This document shows, piece by piece, positions 1-7,121 of a stretch of DNA of 28,947 bases (positions within the stretch are counted from its first letter, which is position 1; the number at the start of each line of letters is the position of its first letter). The notes beneath the pieces were generated by a model. It was not told the DNA's origin. It did not search any database and saw nothing but the letters and a program-made list of their open reading frames with translations. The stretch spans positions 1 to 28,947 of the IMG/VR virus record IMGVR_UViG_3300033144_001262. One strand, 5' to 3'. Origin of the DNA: a virus. The position numbers and the translations under genes were made by a program.

Positions 1-19
1 CGAAGGTAAAAACAATCTT

Positions 20-172
20 ATGGAAAAAATTAAACAAATAGTTAATCACCCATTATCTAAAGCTGTAGCAGCTGGGGCAATAGGTGTAGCTTTATTATTA
101 GAAAAACATCCGCTTTATGCAGGTGTAGCGTTTGGTTACGCAATTAGAGAAACATTCTTAGCTTTCAAATAA
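20..172 (+). CDS. Small hydrophobic hypothetical protein, possibly 5'-truncated
   Basis: This encodes 50 residues from the ATG at 20 to the TAA at 170-172. The frame is also open upstream to the window edge, so the true start may lie outside. After a short charged N-terminus (MEKIKQ) it is dominated by Ala, Gly, Val and Leu, for example AVAAGAIGVALLLEKHP, and ends in RETFLAFK. It could be one or two short membrane-associated helices. It is the last gene of the upstream transcription unit, because a strong terminator follows 25 bases later. No function is recognised. A small membrane or virion peptide are both possible. Confidence 0.5.
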   Translation: MEKIKQIVNHPLSKAVAAGAIGVALLLEKHPLYAGVAFGYAIRETFLAFK

Positions 173-196
173 TAGAATTATCTCAAAAATTAATTA

Positions 197-225
197 GGGT
201 AGGTTTTTATCTACCCTTTTTTTTT
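197..225 (+). terminator. Strong intrinsic terminator
   Basis: A perfect 6-bp stem, GGGTAG (197-202) with CTACCC (211-216), encloses an 8-base loop and is followed directly by nine T residues (217-225). This is a textbook Rho-independent terminator on the plus strand. It closes the upstream unit and insulates the region holding the minus-strand gene. Confidence 0.85.
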
Positions 226-251
226 GGAAGTGCAGTAGAAAAACTCTACAT

Positions 252-306
252 TTGAAATAATTATCCAGAAAACAATTGAGAAATTTCTTTATAATTGAAA
301 TAATTA
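252..306. repeat. 12-bp direct repeat in the convergent intergenic region
   Basis: The 12-mer TTGAAATAATTA occurs at 252-263 and again at 295-306, 43 bases apart, in the 126-base gap between the plus-strand terminator and the end of the minus-strand gene. Both copies are very AT-rich, so chance recurrence is possible. A binding site is an alternative. Nothing else coding is seen between 226 and 351. Confidence 0.3.
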
Positions 307-343
307 CTACAGAGGGATCCAAAATCTCTTTTTAATTAACTCG

Positions 344-373
344 GGGCACTTCTAACGATTTGCCCTTTTTTTA
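344..373 (+). terminator. Possible second terminator, overlapping the 3' end of the minus-strand gene
   Basis: GGGCA (344-348) can pair with TGCCC (361-365) across a 12-base loop, followed by a run of T from 366. On the plus strand this looks like a weak back-up terminator for read-through from the upstream unit. It overlaps the last codons of the minus-strand gene. The loop is long and the stem short, so support is modest. Confidence 0.3.
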
Positions 374-768
374 TTATTTATATCATCCATAGCTCTTTTA
401 TACCTCCACTCCATATATTTTTTAGGAGAACTCACAGGATTTCTTTCTGAAGACGGAAAATCTTCCTCACCTAGTAATAATCTATATACCCTAGCACACA
501 TTAGTTTTCCTTTATGAGTAACAGCATAAGTAGCTCTTCTTTTTTTATAATTAGACCCCCATTTTTTAATCCAACCATCTTCGGTTAATTTGGAAAACCT
601 TTTCGGATTCCACGGAACAATAGCTGAATACCACTCAAAATCATCCTTGGTAAACCTCCCTTCGCTATATAAAAACAAAAGCAATTCTAGTTCCTCCTGA
701 CTAAGGCTATATTGTTGTTTTATTAAGTATCTAACAACCCTCCAATGTTTTAAAAATTCATATTTCAT
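352..768 (-). CDS. Winged-helix-like small protein, possible transcriptional regulator
   Basis: This 138-residue protein is the only gene on the minus strand. Residues 22-67 look like an alpha-helical HTH unit (LSQEELELLLFLYSEGRF, then FSKLTEDGWI). Residues 69-84 resemble a basic wing (GSNYKKRRATY), and a helix-rich, positively charged tail ends in NNKKRANR. The arrangement (helices, basic hairpin, helix) matches winged-helix DNA-binding proteins, and similar short proteins occur in Bacteroidetes phages. It converges on the upstream unit and diverges from the promoter at 788-795, so it could control that promoter. No TAnnTTTG box was found for it. The regulator role is inference; the fold is a moderate guess. 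Confidence 0.6.
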   Translation of the reverse strand: MKYEFLKHWRVVRYLIKQQYSLSQEELELLLFLYSEGRFTKDDFEWYSAIVPWNPKRFSKLTEDGWIKKWGSNYKKRRATYAVTHKGKLMCARVYRLLLGEEDFPSSERNPVSSPKKYMEWRYKRAMDDINNKKRANR

Positions 769-787
769 TTAAGTAGTATTTTATTCT

Positions 788-795
788 TATCTTTG
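788..795 (+). promoter_or_regulatory. Bacteroidetes-type promoter -7 box (TATCTTTG)
   Basis: TATCTTTG matches the TAnnTTTG -7 element used by the Bacteroidetes primary sigma factor. It sits 21 bases before the ATG of the gene at 817, giving a very short leader. At about the right upstream distance there is only TTTC (763-766), a weak -33 match. It probably drives the small structural genes and first fibre. Confidence 0.6.
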
Positions 796-816
796 CAAGT
801 AACGAATTAAACTATT

Positions 817-1005
817 ATGACACAAGAAAATACCACGGAAAACAAACAATCTAAAGGATTGGGTGATACAGTAGAGAAGTTTACAACAAAAACCGGTATA
901 AAAAAAGTGGTAGATAAAGTGTCTGAAATAACAAAAAAACCATGTAATTGTGGTAAAAGGAAAGATGCTTTAAATAATATGTTTCCTTATAATAATAAAA
1001 AATAA
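817..1005 (+). CDS. Small lysine-rich protein with C-terminal CxC...FPY motif
   Basis: This 62-residue protein has a polar, Thr/Lys-rich N-terminus, a helical middle (TGIKKVVDKVSEIT) and a C-terminal segment KPCNCGKRKDALNNMFPY. The Cys-x-Cys followed by basic residues and FPY resembles a motif I recognise from small proteins in fibre/lysis regions of Bacteroidetes phages. No function is established. Two cysteines alone could hold half a metal site, so metal binding would need a dimer. It is the first gene after the promoter at 788 and is followed four bases later by the next ATG, so the two are co-translated. The start is fixed by the promoter just upstream. Confidence 0.6.
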   Translation: MTQENTTENKQSKGLGDTVEKFTTKTGIKKVVDKVSEITKKPCNCGKRKDALNNMFPYNNKK

Positions 1006-1009
1006 AAAA

Positions 1010-1498
1010 ATGGCATATCAAAAATTACAAGTATCTGGCGCTATAAGAGTTATACCAAGTGATAATGTAAATATTCCTATACCTACATCACCAAATGTAG
1101 AGGGAGCTATTCAAGCTAAGGGACCTAATGATGAGATTCAGTTTACAGAAGACATATTAGAAGGAACAGAGTTTAAGCGTGGGGCTATTATTATTAACAC
1201 CACAGCAGGCATTATAGGCACTATAGAGTCTGTGGTTGCTCCAGGAGTAGCCGCAGTTGATAATGACTTTTACACTGGATCTAATAACAATGATGCAATT
1301 ATTATCTACGCTGACGAAAATGAAGGATGTATTATATATGTAGGAGACACTTCTGGAGGAGGTGACCTCAATGTAGAGACAGCTTCAGGTCAAGAGGTGA
1401 TATATAAAAACGTACCACAAGGGAGCTTTTTACCTGTTCAGGTAGTAAGAGTAAATGCGGCACTAACAACCGCTAGTGAATTAATAGCAAACTGGTAA
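1010..1498 (+). CDS. Small beta-rich structural protein, probable head/tail decoration
   Basis: The protein is 162 residues, acidic, rich in Ile, Val, Gly and Asn, and has no signal peptide or membrane segment. The N-terminus (MAYQKLQVSGAIRVIPSDN) is a pattern I associate with small phage structural proteins in marine phage genomes. The rest looks like a compact beta protein (RGAIIINTTAGIIGTIESV, SNNNDAIIIYADENEGCIIY). It lies between a small CxC protein and a tail fibre, and its stop overlaps the next ATG (TAATG), so it belongs to the structural operon. A virion accessory or fibre-associated role is likely; the exact role is unknown. Confidence 0.55.
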   Translation: MAYQKLQVSGAIRVIPSDNVNIPIPTSPNVEGAIQAKGPNDEIQFTEDILEGTEFKRGAIIINTTAGIIGTIESVVAPGVAAVDNDFYTGSNNNDAIIIYADENEGCIIYVGDTSGGGDLNVETASGQEVIYKNVPQGSFLPVQVVRVNAALTTASELIANW

Positions 1499-1662
1499 TG
1501 ATTACAAGTATAGGCATAGGAATAACTACAAGTGTGTATGGCCAAACAATCCCAGGAGGAGCGCCGCCACCACCCACTAATTTTATAATAACAGAGTTAT
1601 CTTTTACACCCAGCTTAGACACTATAGTAACAGAAACAAATGTACCAATAGAAGTACAATAA
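1498..1662 (+). CDS. 54-residue mini-protein with proline tract
   Basis: A short open frame starts at the ATG overlapping the previous stop (TAATG) and ends at the TAA at 1660-1662. It begins MITSIGIGITTSVYGQTIPG, followed by a Pro-rich turn (GGAPPPPTNF) and a Thr/Glu-rich tail (IVTETNVPIEVQ). Translational coupling, the fit to the 175-base gap between two real genes, and resemblance to mini-proteins next to fibre genes in Bacteroidetes phages all support it. No function can be assigned. The residue pattern looks like a repeated fibre-type peptide. Confidence 0.5.
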   Translation: MITSIGIGITTSVYGQTIPGGAPPPPTNFIITELSFTPSLDTIVTETNVPIEVQ

Positions 1663-1672
1663 ATAATTAAAA

Positions 1673-3868
1673 ATGGCAACAAAATTTTCAAACTTTAGTT
1701 TAGTAGCAAACCCAAGTGCAGGAACTATTATCGTTGGTCTTGACGGTGGGTTAAACTCCCAATTTACAATCGGAACCATTAATCTACAAGATTTAAATGG
1801 AGTATTAACCGTTTCAAAAGGTGGAACTGGAGTAGGCTCTCTAGCAGCTGGAAGGATTCTTCTAGGTGACGGTACAAACGCTATCGCCACCCTAGACGCT
1901 ACGGTAAAAGGAAACATCATTACAGGATACACGCACCCTATAACAGGAATTGATACATCTACCACTATTTTAGTAGGAGCTGATCGCACGGTTTTAACAG
2001 CTGACAGCAGTGATCCTACAGGTATAGCGTGGACCAATGTAGTACAAGCAAACCCAGGCGGAACTCCAGGTTTAACACTTAGCACGGTAAAAATTCATGG
2101 AGCGGATTATGCAATCGACTCGGGTACAATTGTTGTTGCTAACCCAGGAGGGAACCCTCCAACCGATTTAGATACTATAACTATAGGAGCTACAGATTAC
2201 AAAATACCAACCTCATCAGGAGGCGTAAGCTCTTTTACCACCATCACAACTGATAACGCTACAGGAGAAGCTGAGTGGGATATAGCATCTGATGGCCCAA
2301 ACATATTTTTTCAACCCACCAACGGACAACAAAATATTATAACTCTTGCCGGGGGAACAACCCCAGCAGATGGAGCTTCCGGGTATTTAGTCTTAGACCC
2401 GTCTCAAAGTGGTCAATTTCAATTACCACCAGACGCTAAGATTAATAACGGTCAAGTCTTTACAGGCGGAACTAATTTAGTTTTATACTCGTGGGTTTAT
2501 GATGGAACTTACTTTTATTGGCAAAGAGACATTAACTTAATCGACCCAATATACGCTCCATTTAATCCTTTCCCAACTCAAAATTTAATAGGAGTATGGG
2601 ACCCTGTTACAATTAACCCAGGTTTTTTATTAGCTGGTAATCCATATGACGATGCTATAGTTCCTGACGACCCAGCCAACGCTGGTGATATAGCCATTAA
2701 TTATGGAGTTCCAAGCACAGGTAGCTGGACAAACTCTATAACTAACTCTGGTGTAATTGACGAATTAATCGCTTCAACCAATCCAGAAAGTACTAGCAGT
2801 CTTTATAAACCTTCTTTCGTGGTTAATGGCGTAGGGTCACTAGCACTAGCCACATACAATGCAGCTTCTACTCCTGCGGTAATAGTTCCGAACCCAACAG
2901 GAGGTAGTGTAGTAAATACTCAAACTTTCTTTACTCAAGATTTTAATGCGTCAGGCGCCGGAAGCTATGCGCTATCAGCAGCTGAGATTACAATTGAAAA
3001 TGGTAGTATTGGTTCTGGGAGTGGGGTAACAGCTACAGTAACATCGGACGGAAGTGACTGTACAGCTATTCAAATAACTAACGGAGGTTCAGGTTATTCT
3101 AGAGGAGATTTACTAAAGCTAGACATGAATGCATCTACTATTGGAAGCGGTGAAATTTATATTTTACTTGAAACCGATGTAATGAGCAATATTATTCCTT
3201 GTGTTCAATTTGGACACCCTACAGAAGCAGAATTTGGAGCAGCAACATACAATGAAGGATATGATTTTCAAAATACATCTCTTGCTACAGCTCAAAATAA
3301 TATTTTAACAGTTATGATGTGGATTCATGGACCGTATCCGCAAGATGGAAACTACAATGCTCTTTTTGATGTTAGAGACACCGGAGGCTCTTCTTTCAAT
3401 GAAGCTTTATACTTTGATGGAGTAACAGGATATTTTGATACATTTAGCCCATCTACAACATTTGTGGACTTACCTAAGTTGTTTGACTACAGCGGAAGTG
3501 GGGGAGTTAACTTTTACAACCAATGGACTTTCTTCTGTTTTACTTATTTTCCTAATGGAAACTCTGGTTTTATTGCTACATTTTTAGCTAATCAAGACAC
3601 CGTAAATAACGCCAACACTCCAAACTGGGATTATTCAGGAGGTCTTCATCCAACTGTAGCGGTAGATGTTGATGGATTTTGTACTAGCACAGTAGGAAAT
3701 TTAACATTAGACGAAGATGACTGGGATGAACTTAGTATTGGAAATACTTTTAGCGATGAAGGCTTTAGAGCTAAGGTAGGTAAAGTGGCAGTATATAATG
3801 CTATTGTTCCAGGAGCAAGTATTATACAAGCATTTAACACCTCTAAAGGGTATTACGGAATAACTTAA
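1673..3868 (+). CDS. Tail fibre / adhesin with lectin-like C-terminal domain
   Basis: This 731-residue protein is a probable receptor-binding fibre. Residues 45-75 contain the tail-fibre repeat signature SKGGTG followed by GRILLGDGTNAIATL. Residues 75-250 are low-complexity Gly/Thr/Asp-rich beta repeats (ANPGGTPGLTL, ANPGGNPPTDL). Residues about 509-731 look like a LamG/concanavalin-type jelly roll: MMWIHGPY, ALYFDGVTGYFDTF, QWTFFCFTYF, and a closing KVGKVAVYNAIVPG followed by FNTSKGYYG. This closing pattern is typical of LamG-like domains in Bacteroidetes phage fibres. The lectin module probably binds a host glycan. It ends just before the lysis genes. The fold call is from motif reading only. 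Confidence 0.75.
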   Translation: MATKFSNFSLVANPSAGTIIVGLDGGLNSQFTIGTINLQDLNGVLTVSKGGTGVGSLAAGRILLGDGTNAIATLDATVKGNIITGYTHPITGIDTSTTILVGADRTVLTADSSDPTGIAWTNVVQANPGGTPGLTLSTVKIHGADYAIDSGTIVVANPGGNPPTDLDTITIGATDYKIPTSSGGVSSFTTITTDNATGEAEWDIASDGPNIFFQPTNGQQNIITLAGGTTPADGASGYLVLDPSQSGQFQLPPDAKINNGQVFTGGTNLVLYSWVYDGTYFYWQRDINLIDPIYAPFNPFPTQNLIGVWDPVTINPGFLLAGNPYDDAIVPDDPANAGDIAINYGVPSTGSWTNSITNSGVIDELIASTNPESTSSLYKPSFVVNGVGSLALATYNAASTPAVIVPNPTGGSVVNTQTFFTQDFNASGAGSYALSAAEITIENGSIGSGSGVTATVTSDGSDCTAIQITNGGSGYSRGDLLKLDMNASTIGSGEIYILLETDVMSNIIPCVQFGHPTEAEFGAATYNEGYDFQNTSLATAQNNILTVMMWIHGPYPQDGNYNALFDVRDTGGSSFNEALYFDGVTGYFDTFSPSTTFVDLPKLFDYSGSGGVNFYNQWTFFCFTYFPNGNSGFIATFLANQDTVNNANTPNWDYSGGLHPTVAVDVDGFCTSTVGNLTLDEDDWDELSIGNTFSDEGFRAKVGKVAVYNAIVPGASIIQAFNTSKGYYGIT

Positions 3869-3871
3869 TAA

Positions 3872-4192
3872 ATGAACACTAAAAAAATAATAAGAATGGA
3901 AGATCACTCACTCCTCATGGTTATTACATCATTGGTAGGGGCCCTAGGCTTGAAGTCTGTATGGGACATTATAAAGAAGAAAGTAGACATTAAAGCTGCT
4001 AAAGAAGAAAGAATTGACAACCTATCAGTAGCTGTTATAGAGGAGTTAAAAGATAAGATTGTTGCGTTAGAATTAAAGATTGACGCTTTGATTACTGAAA
4101 ATACAGCCCTAAGAGAAAAGCTTGCTAGAATGGAGGAGAGGCTTGTTTTAAACGCTAAGAAAAGCGCAGGAAGAAAAAGAAATAATGGGTAA
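3872..4192 (+). CDS. Small membrane-anchored coiled-coil protein, lysis-associated candidate
   Basis: This 106-residue protein has an N-terminal hydrophobic stretch (about residues 12-30, SLLMVITSLVGALGLKSVW), a basic patch (IIKKKVDIKAAK), a long heptad-like coiled coil (about 50-93) and a basic tail (KKSAGRKRNNG). Two in-frame ATGs exist at 3872 and 3896. The longer form adds MNTKKIIR before the hydrophobic helix. The gene overlaps the next one by eight bases and sits beside an endolysin candidate and a holin, so a holin, antiholin or spanin-like role fits. It could instead be a small virion protein. Start choice is uncertain. Confidence 0.55.
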   Translation: MNTKKIIRMEDHSLLMVITSLVGALGLKSVWDIIKKKVDIKAAKEERIDNLSVAVIEELKDKIVALELKIDALITENTALREKLARMEERLVLNAKKSAGRKRNNG

Positions 4193-4766
4193 CGTTTCAC
4201 AACTTATAGAGCTCGTAGAAAAGAACGGTCATGTTGTTTTTAAATCTGACTCTAAACCTTTTAATTTAAACATCGTAGGCGTAAGAAGTAAAAACCCTAC
4301 TACCAACCTATTTAACGATTATATCGCTACATTTTGGAAGTATGAAGGAAGGTGGAATTATTTAGAGTTTCAAGCTACTACACTACCTGGATTAAAATAC
4401 TTAGAAACACCAATGAATCCCAAGGGTTGTGCAATCTTAGTACCCAATCAATATAGGGGAGTTTGGAAGCTAGGGTTGCACAATGGGAAATACACCGCCC
4501 TAACACAAAGAGGTGGAGAAGTAGAGGTTTATAGAGACGAGGATGAGGATAAAGATTATGACATGATAACAGACTCTATTATGTCTGGGTATTTCGGAAT
4601 AAATATACACAAAGCTAGCGAAGGAGAAAGAGAAACTGTAGATGGATATTCTGCTGGTTGTCAAGTCTTTCAAAATTCAGATGAGTTTGATATATTTATA
4701 GATGTATGCAAAAAAGCAGAAAAGTATTGGGGAAATAGTTTTTCTTACACACTAATTGAAGAATAA
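4185..4766 (+). CDS. Putative endolysin, YkuD-like (L,D-transpeptidase-fold) cysteine enzyme
   Basis: This 193-residue protein has no signal peptide. The C-terminal half carries GYFGINIHKA (His142) and, 14 residues later, SAGCQVF (Ser156, Cys159). A His followed by S-x-G-C is the active-site layout of YkuD L,D-transpeptidases, in which Cys attacks the peptide stem. N-terminal residues 25-110 form a beta-rich region with NIVGVRS and a GLHNGKYTALTQR motif I recognise from a conserved marine phage family. Between the two halves is a very acidic loop (RDEDEDKDYD). Position between a membrane protein and a holin supports a peptidoglycan-cleaving lysis enzyme. Without a signal sequence it would need a holin to reach the wall. 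The catalytic class is inferred. Confidence 0.55.
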   Translation: MGNVSQLIELVEKNGHVVFKSDSKPFNLNIVGVRSKNPTTNLFNDYIATFWKYEGRWNYLEFQATTLPGLKYLETPMNPKGCAILVPNQYRGVWKLGLHNGKYTALTQRGGEVEVYRDEDEDKDYDMITDSIMSGYFGINIHKASEGERETVDGYSAGCQVFQNSDEFDIFIDVCKKAEKYWGNSFSYTLIEE

Positions 4767-5230
4767 TGGCTGATAAAAAAACAAGGAAAAAATTTAAAGA
4801 AACTAAGGTTGGTAAGTTTTTAAAAGAAAAAGCTCCTCATATTTTAGATATAGTTGGAGACGTTTTGCCTTCCCAAGGAACCCTCGGAATTGTAAAAAAC
4901 ATTATAGACCGAGATGACAAACTAAGTCCTGAAGATAAAGCTCAATTACACAACCACTTAGTTGAAGCTTATAAAACAGAAGTAGAAGATAGAGATTCAG
5001 CCAGAAAAAGAGAAATAGAAGTTTCTAAATTAAAAGACTTTGACTTTATGTTTAATATTACTGGAGTTATAGGGCTAGGTGTATTTGTGTTTATGGTTTA
5101 TGCTATTATATACATAGATGTGCCTGAAGAAAATAAACACGTGTGGATTCATTTAATCGGGATTTCAGAAGGAATAGTAATGTCTATTTTCGGATATTTC
5201 TACGGAGCAACAATGAGAGCAAAAAAATAA
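4766..5230 (+). CDS. Holin (3TM/GTA-type family)
   Basis: This 154-residue protein starts at an ATG overlapping the last base of the upstream stop. The N-terminal half is cytoplasmic and basic (MADKKTRKKFKETKVGKFLK), with one amphipathic region near 25-47. The segment VEDRDSARKREIEV (73-86) precedes two clear membrane helices, about 97-117 (ITGVIGLGVFVFMVYAIIYI) and 127-147 (WIHLIGISEGIVMSIFGYFY), with a short basic tail RAKK. The RDSARKREI motif before the C-terminal helices is characteristic of the phage holin family often called GTA-holin 3TM. It would form membrane lesions releasing the neighbouring endolysin. Confidence 0.75.
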   Translation: MADKKTRKKFKETKVGKFLKEKAPHILDIVGDVLPSQGTLGIVKNIIDRDDKLSPEDKAQLHNHLVEAYKTEVEDRDSARKREIEVSKLKDFDFMFNITGVIGLGVFVFMVYAIIYIDVPEENKHVWIHLIGISEGIVMSIFGYFYGATMRAKK

Positions 5231-5231
5231 C

Positions 5232-5239
5232 TATCTTTG
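5232..5239 (+). promoter_or_regulatory. Bacteroidetes-type promoter -7 box (TATCTTTG)
   Basis: TATCTTTG lies two bases after the holin stop and 27 bases before the ATG at 5267. No convincing TTTG -33 element is seen inside the holin gene end. It would start the unit holding the second fibre and the packaging genes. Confidence 0.65.
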
Positions 5240-5266
5240 TAGTTAAACCAATATAAATAAAATACA

Positions 5267-5536
5267 ATGGAAAAAGTAGCAGAAAAAAAAGAAGTAAAAA
5301 AAATTAAAGACGAAGAATTAAAAGAATTACAATCACTTCAGTCTGATTTTACGGTGTTGAAAAGCCAACTAGCTGATGCAGAATTAACTAAGCATCAAGT
5401 TTTAACTAACATAGATAAAGTAAAAGAACACTTTATAAAATTAGAAGTAAAACTAATGAAAGAATATGGTGAAGACGCATCTATAGATATTAAGACTGGT
5501 GAAATAACACCAAAAAAAGATGGCAAAGATAAGTAA
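5267..5536 (+). CDS. Coiled-coil protein, possible fibre-assembly or tail accessory protein
   Basis: This 89-residue, strongly charged protein is almost entirely alpha-helical. It has Lys/Glu-rich heptads (VEKKEVKKIKDEELKEL), then SDFTVLKSQLADAELTKHQV, and a C-terminal GEDASIDIKTGEITPKKDG. The family-like string LKSQLADAEL and the final G-DA-ID-TGEI segment recur, in my recollection, in flavophage genomes next to fibre genes. The last 17 bases overlap the fibre gene start, so the two are translationally coupled. A chaperone or coiled-coil partner of the following fibre is possible. No function is proven. Confidence 0.6.
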   Translation: MEKVAEKKEVKKIKDEELKELQSLQSDFTVLKSQLADAELTKHQVLTNIDKVKEHFIKLEVKLMKEYGEDASIDIKTGEITPKKDGKDK

Positions 5537-6863
5537 CACTATTAGTTATCCCTTAGTAACACCAACGGTAGATGACTATGTAATAGGAACCTCACCAGGA
5601 TCAAACCCTACTAACCAAACGTCTAACTTCAAGTTAGGTGCTTTAAAAAGTCTATTTGAGCAAGATTTACAAGAAACCTTAGCTATAGGAAACTTAGCCA
5701 ATTACGCTATTAGGTTGTCTAATTTTGGAGGAGCTAATATATTGAACTTGCAAAGTGGAGGTGTTGTTTCAGAAGAAGGTGATTTACAAGTGGGAACAAA
5801 TGCTCTATTAAGTAGACTAACCTTATTCTCTACCGATCGAACAATTATTAATGTAGGTGCCGACCTTAGAATAAACGCAGCTACCGACACTACAATGGAG
5901 TCAGGTAATACAACTACAATAGTTGCTGGTTCTGGAACCTTCACTGGTAAACTTGTATTAGGCACAGACGCTTCCACTCAACAAGCTACCACTAGAATGG
6001 AGTTTGAAAACGGAATAACGAAGTCATTTAACATACTAGATTTAGCTGCTAACGGTGGTGTACTACTAGATGGTGTTGCTGGAGCAGTTGGACAAACTTT
6101 AGTTAGCCAAGGGCCAGGATCTCCATTAACATGGGGGTCAGCATTACCAGCCCTAACAGACACTAATGTTTACACAGGAGATGTAAATAACAATCCAGTA
6201 GTTACAGATGTAGTCACTATAGATAGCACTAATGGTGATATAAAGATTGGGAATAGCTCGGGAGCATTAGCAGGAACACTAACTCTTAACGGAACGTGGT
6301 CACCTCAAGTTTATCACATATACGGAAGCGACAACACTTCCTTAGGTGTAGAGGTATTCTCAGACCCTACTTTAGTGGGCTCAAGAAACGTAGGTGTAGG
6401 AACCGCAGCTGGAAATAACCTATCAGACACAGCATCAAATAACACCTTAGTAGGTCACACAGCTGGTAGTTCAATAAATGTAGCTAACGGAAACACTTTA
6501 ATCGGACAAGGGTCTGATGTAGCTTCACCTATCACCGGAAGAGGAACAGCATTAGGTGGTTCTACTACTGTAGCTAATGAATCTGTAGCTTTAGGTAGTG
6601 GCGCTAGCGCTGAAAAAGGCTGTATAGCTATAGGGTATAATGCAGACGCACAAACAGCTCCAGGAGGGGCTAATCCTATAATTAATTTTACCCATGATGT
6701 AGTAGACGGCTTAATTGCCAATAATAATGTTTACGCTAACAACGGTGATGCATCAGTAGATTTAAACCCAGGGGATGTTTATTTATTAGACAACTCCACA
6801 ATTGGTTTACCTGACTTTAATAATGGTGGCCCAGCCATCATGTGTATGGTGTACACTGGATAA
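5520..6863 (+). CDS. Tail fibre with YadA-like beta-roll repeats
   Basis: This 447-residue protein opens with ISYPLVTPTVDDYVIGT (about 7-24), a virion-attachment-type N-terminus seen in Bacteroidetes phage fibres. The middle is Gly/Thr/Asn-rich beta sequence. Residues about 290-380 hold repeating left-handed beta-roll motifs of the trimeric autotransporter head type: RNVGVGTAAGNN, NNTLVGHTAGSS, GNTLIGQGSDV, ESVALGSGASAEKG, CIAIGYNADAQ. The C-terminus (DVYLLDNSTIGLPDFNNGG) is probably a cap domain. Such repeats normally form trimers. With the lectin-type fibre at 1673, the phage encodes two unlike adhesins. The gene starts inside the preceding coiled-coil gene. Confidence 0.75.
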   Translation: MAKISNTISYPLVTPTVDDYVIGTSPGSNPTNQTSNFKLGALKSLFEQDLQETLAIGNLANYAIRLSNFGGANILNLQSGGVVSEEGDLQVGTNALLSRLTLFSTDRTIINVGADLRINAATDTTMESGNTTTIVAGSGTFTGKLVLGTDASTQQATTRMEFENGITKSFNILDLAANGGVLLDGVAGAVGQTLVSQGPGSPLTWGSALPALTDTNVYTGDVNNNPVVTDVVTIDSTNGDIKIGNSSGALAGTLTLNGTWSPQVYHIYGSDNTSLGVEVFSDPTLVGSRNVGVGTAAGNNLSDTASNNTLVGHTAGSSINVANGNTLIGQGSDVASPITGRGTALGGSTTVANESVALGSGASAEKGCIAIGYNADAQTAPGGANPIINFTHDVVDGLIANNNVYANNGDASVDLNPGDVYLLDNSTIGLPDFNNGGPAIMCMVYTG

Positions 6864-6880
6864 ACTAAACATAGTTTAGT
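6864..6880 (+). other. Short hairpin after the second fibre gene
   Basis: ACTAAAC (6864-6870) pairs perfectly with GTTTAGT (6874-6880) across a 3-base loop, directly after the fibre stop codon. No T-tract follows, so it is not a convincing intrinsic terminator. It could stabilise the 3' end of the mRNA or slow polymerase. The 38-base gap to the next gene has no TAnnTTTG box. Confidence 0.35.
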
Positions 6881-6901
6881 AACGTATTAAAATTAAATAA
6901 A

Positions 6902-7120
6902 ATGCAAATTAGAAAAATATCCATAGGGTATGACTATAAGAATTCTATGAATTATATCGTTGGACAAAAAGCCCTTAATCATTACATTATCCACATAATT
7001 AGACAAGAAGACGATGGTAGTATTTCCGTATGGTTAGAGAATGAAAAAAACGAAGTGGTTTTATGGAAGTCCTTTAGTGTTTCTATGCCTGTTAGTATTG
7101 AGTACAACATAAACTACTAA
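6902..7120 (+). CDS. Small conserved hypothetical protein upstream of packaging genes
   Basis: This 72-residue soluble protein reads MQIRKISIGYDYKNSMNYIV at the start and ends VVLWKSFSVSMPVSIEYNIN. The pattern (I-RKI-IG-DYK at the start, VLWK-F---MPVS-EY-I at the end) matches a small family I recognise just upstream of terminase genes in Bacteroidetes phages. It looks like a single small beta-sheet domain. It is followed one base after its stop by the next gene, so the two are co-translated. The function is unknown. Confidence 0.6.
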   Translation: MQIRKISIGYDYKNSMNYIVGQKALNHYIIHIIRQEDDGSISVWLENEKNEVVLWKSFSVSMPVSIEYNINY

Positions 7121-7121
7121 C

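Noticed and set aside
1615-2085. 156-residue minus-strand open frame
   Set aside because: It lies fully antisense to the tail fibre gene, has no promoter or leader and reads as low-complexity Pro/Val sequence, so it is a shadow frame.
6864-6880. Hairpin as an intrinsic terminator
   Set aside because: The stem is AT-rich and no T-tract follows, so termination is not supported; listed only as a hairpin.
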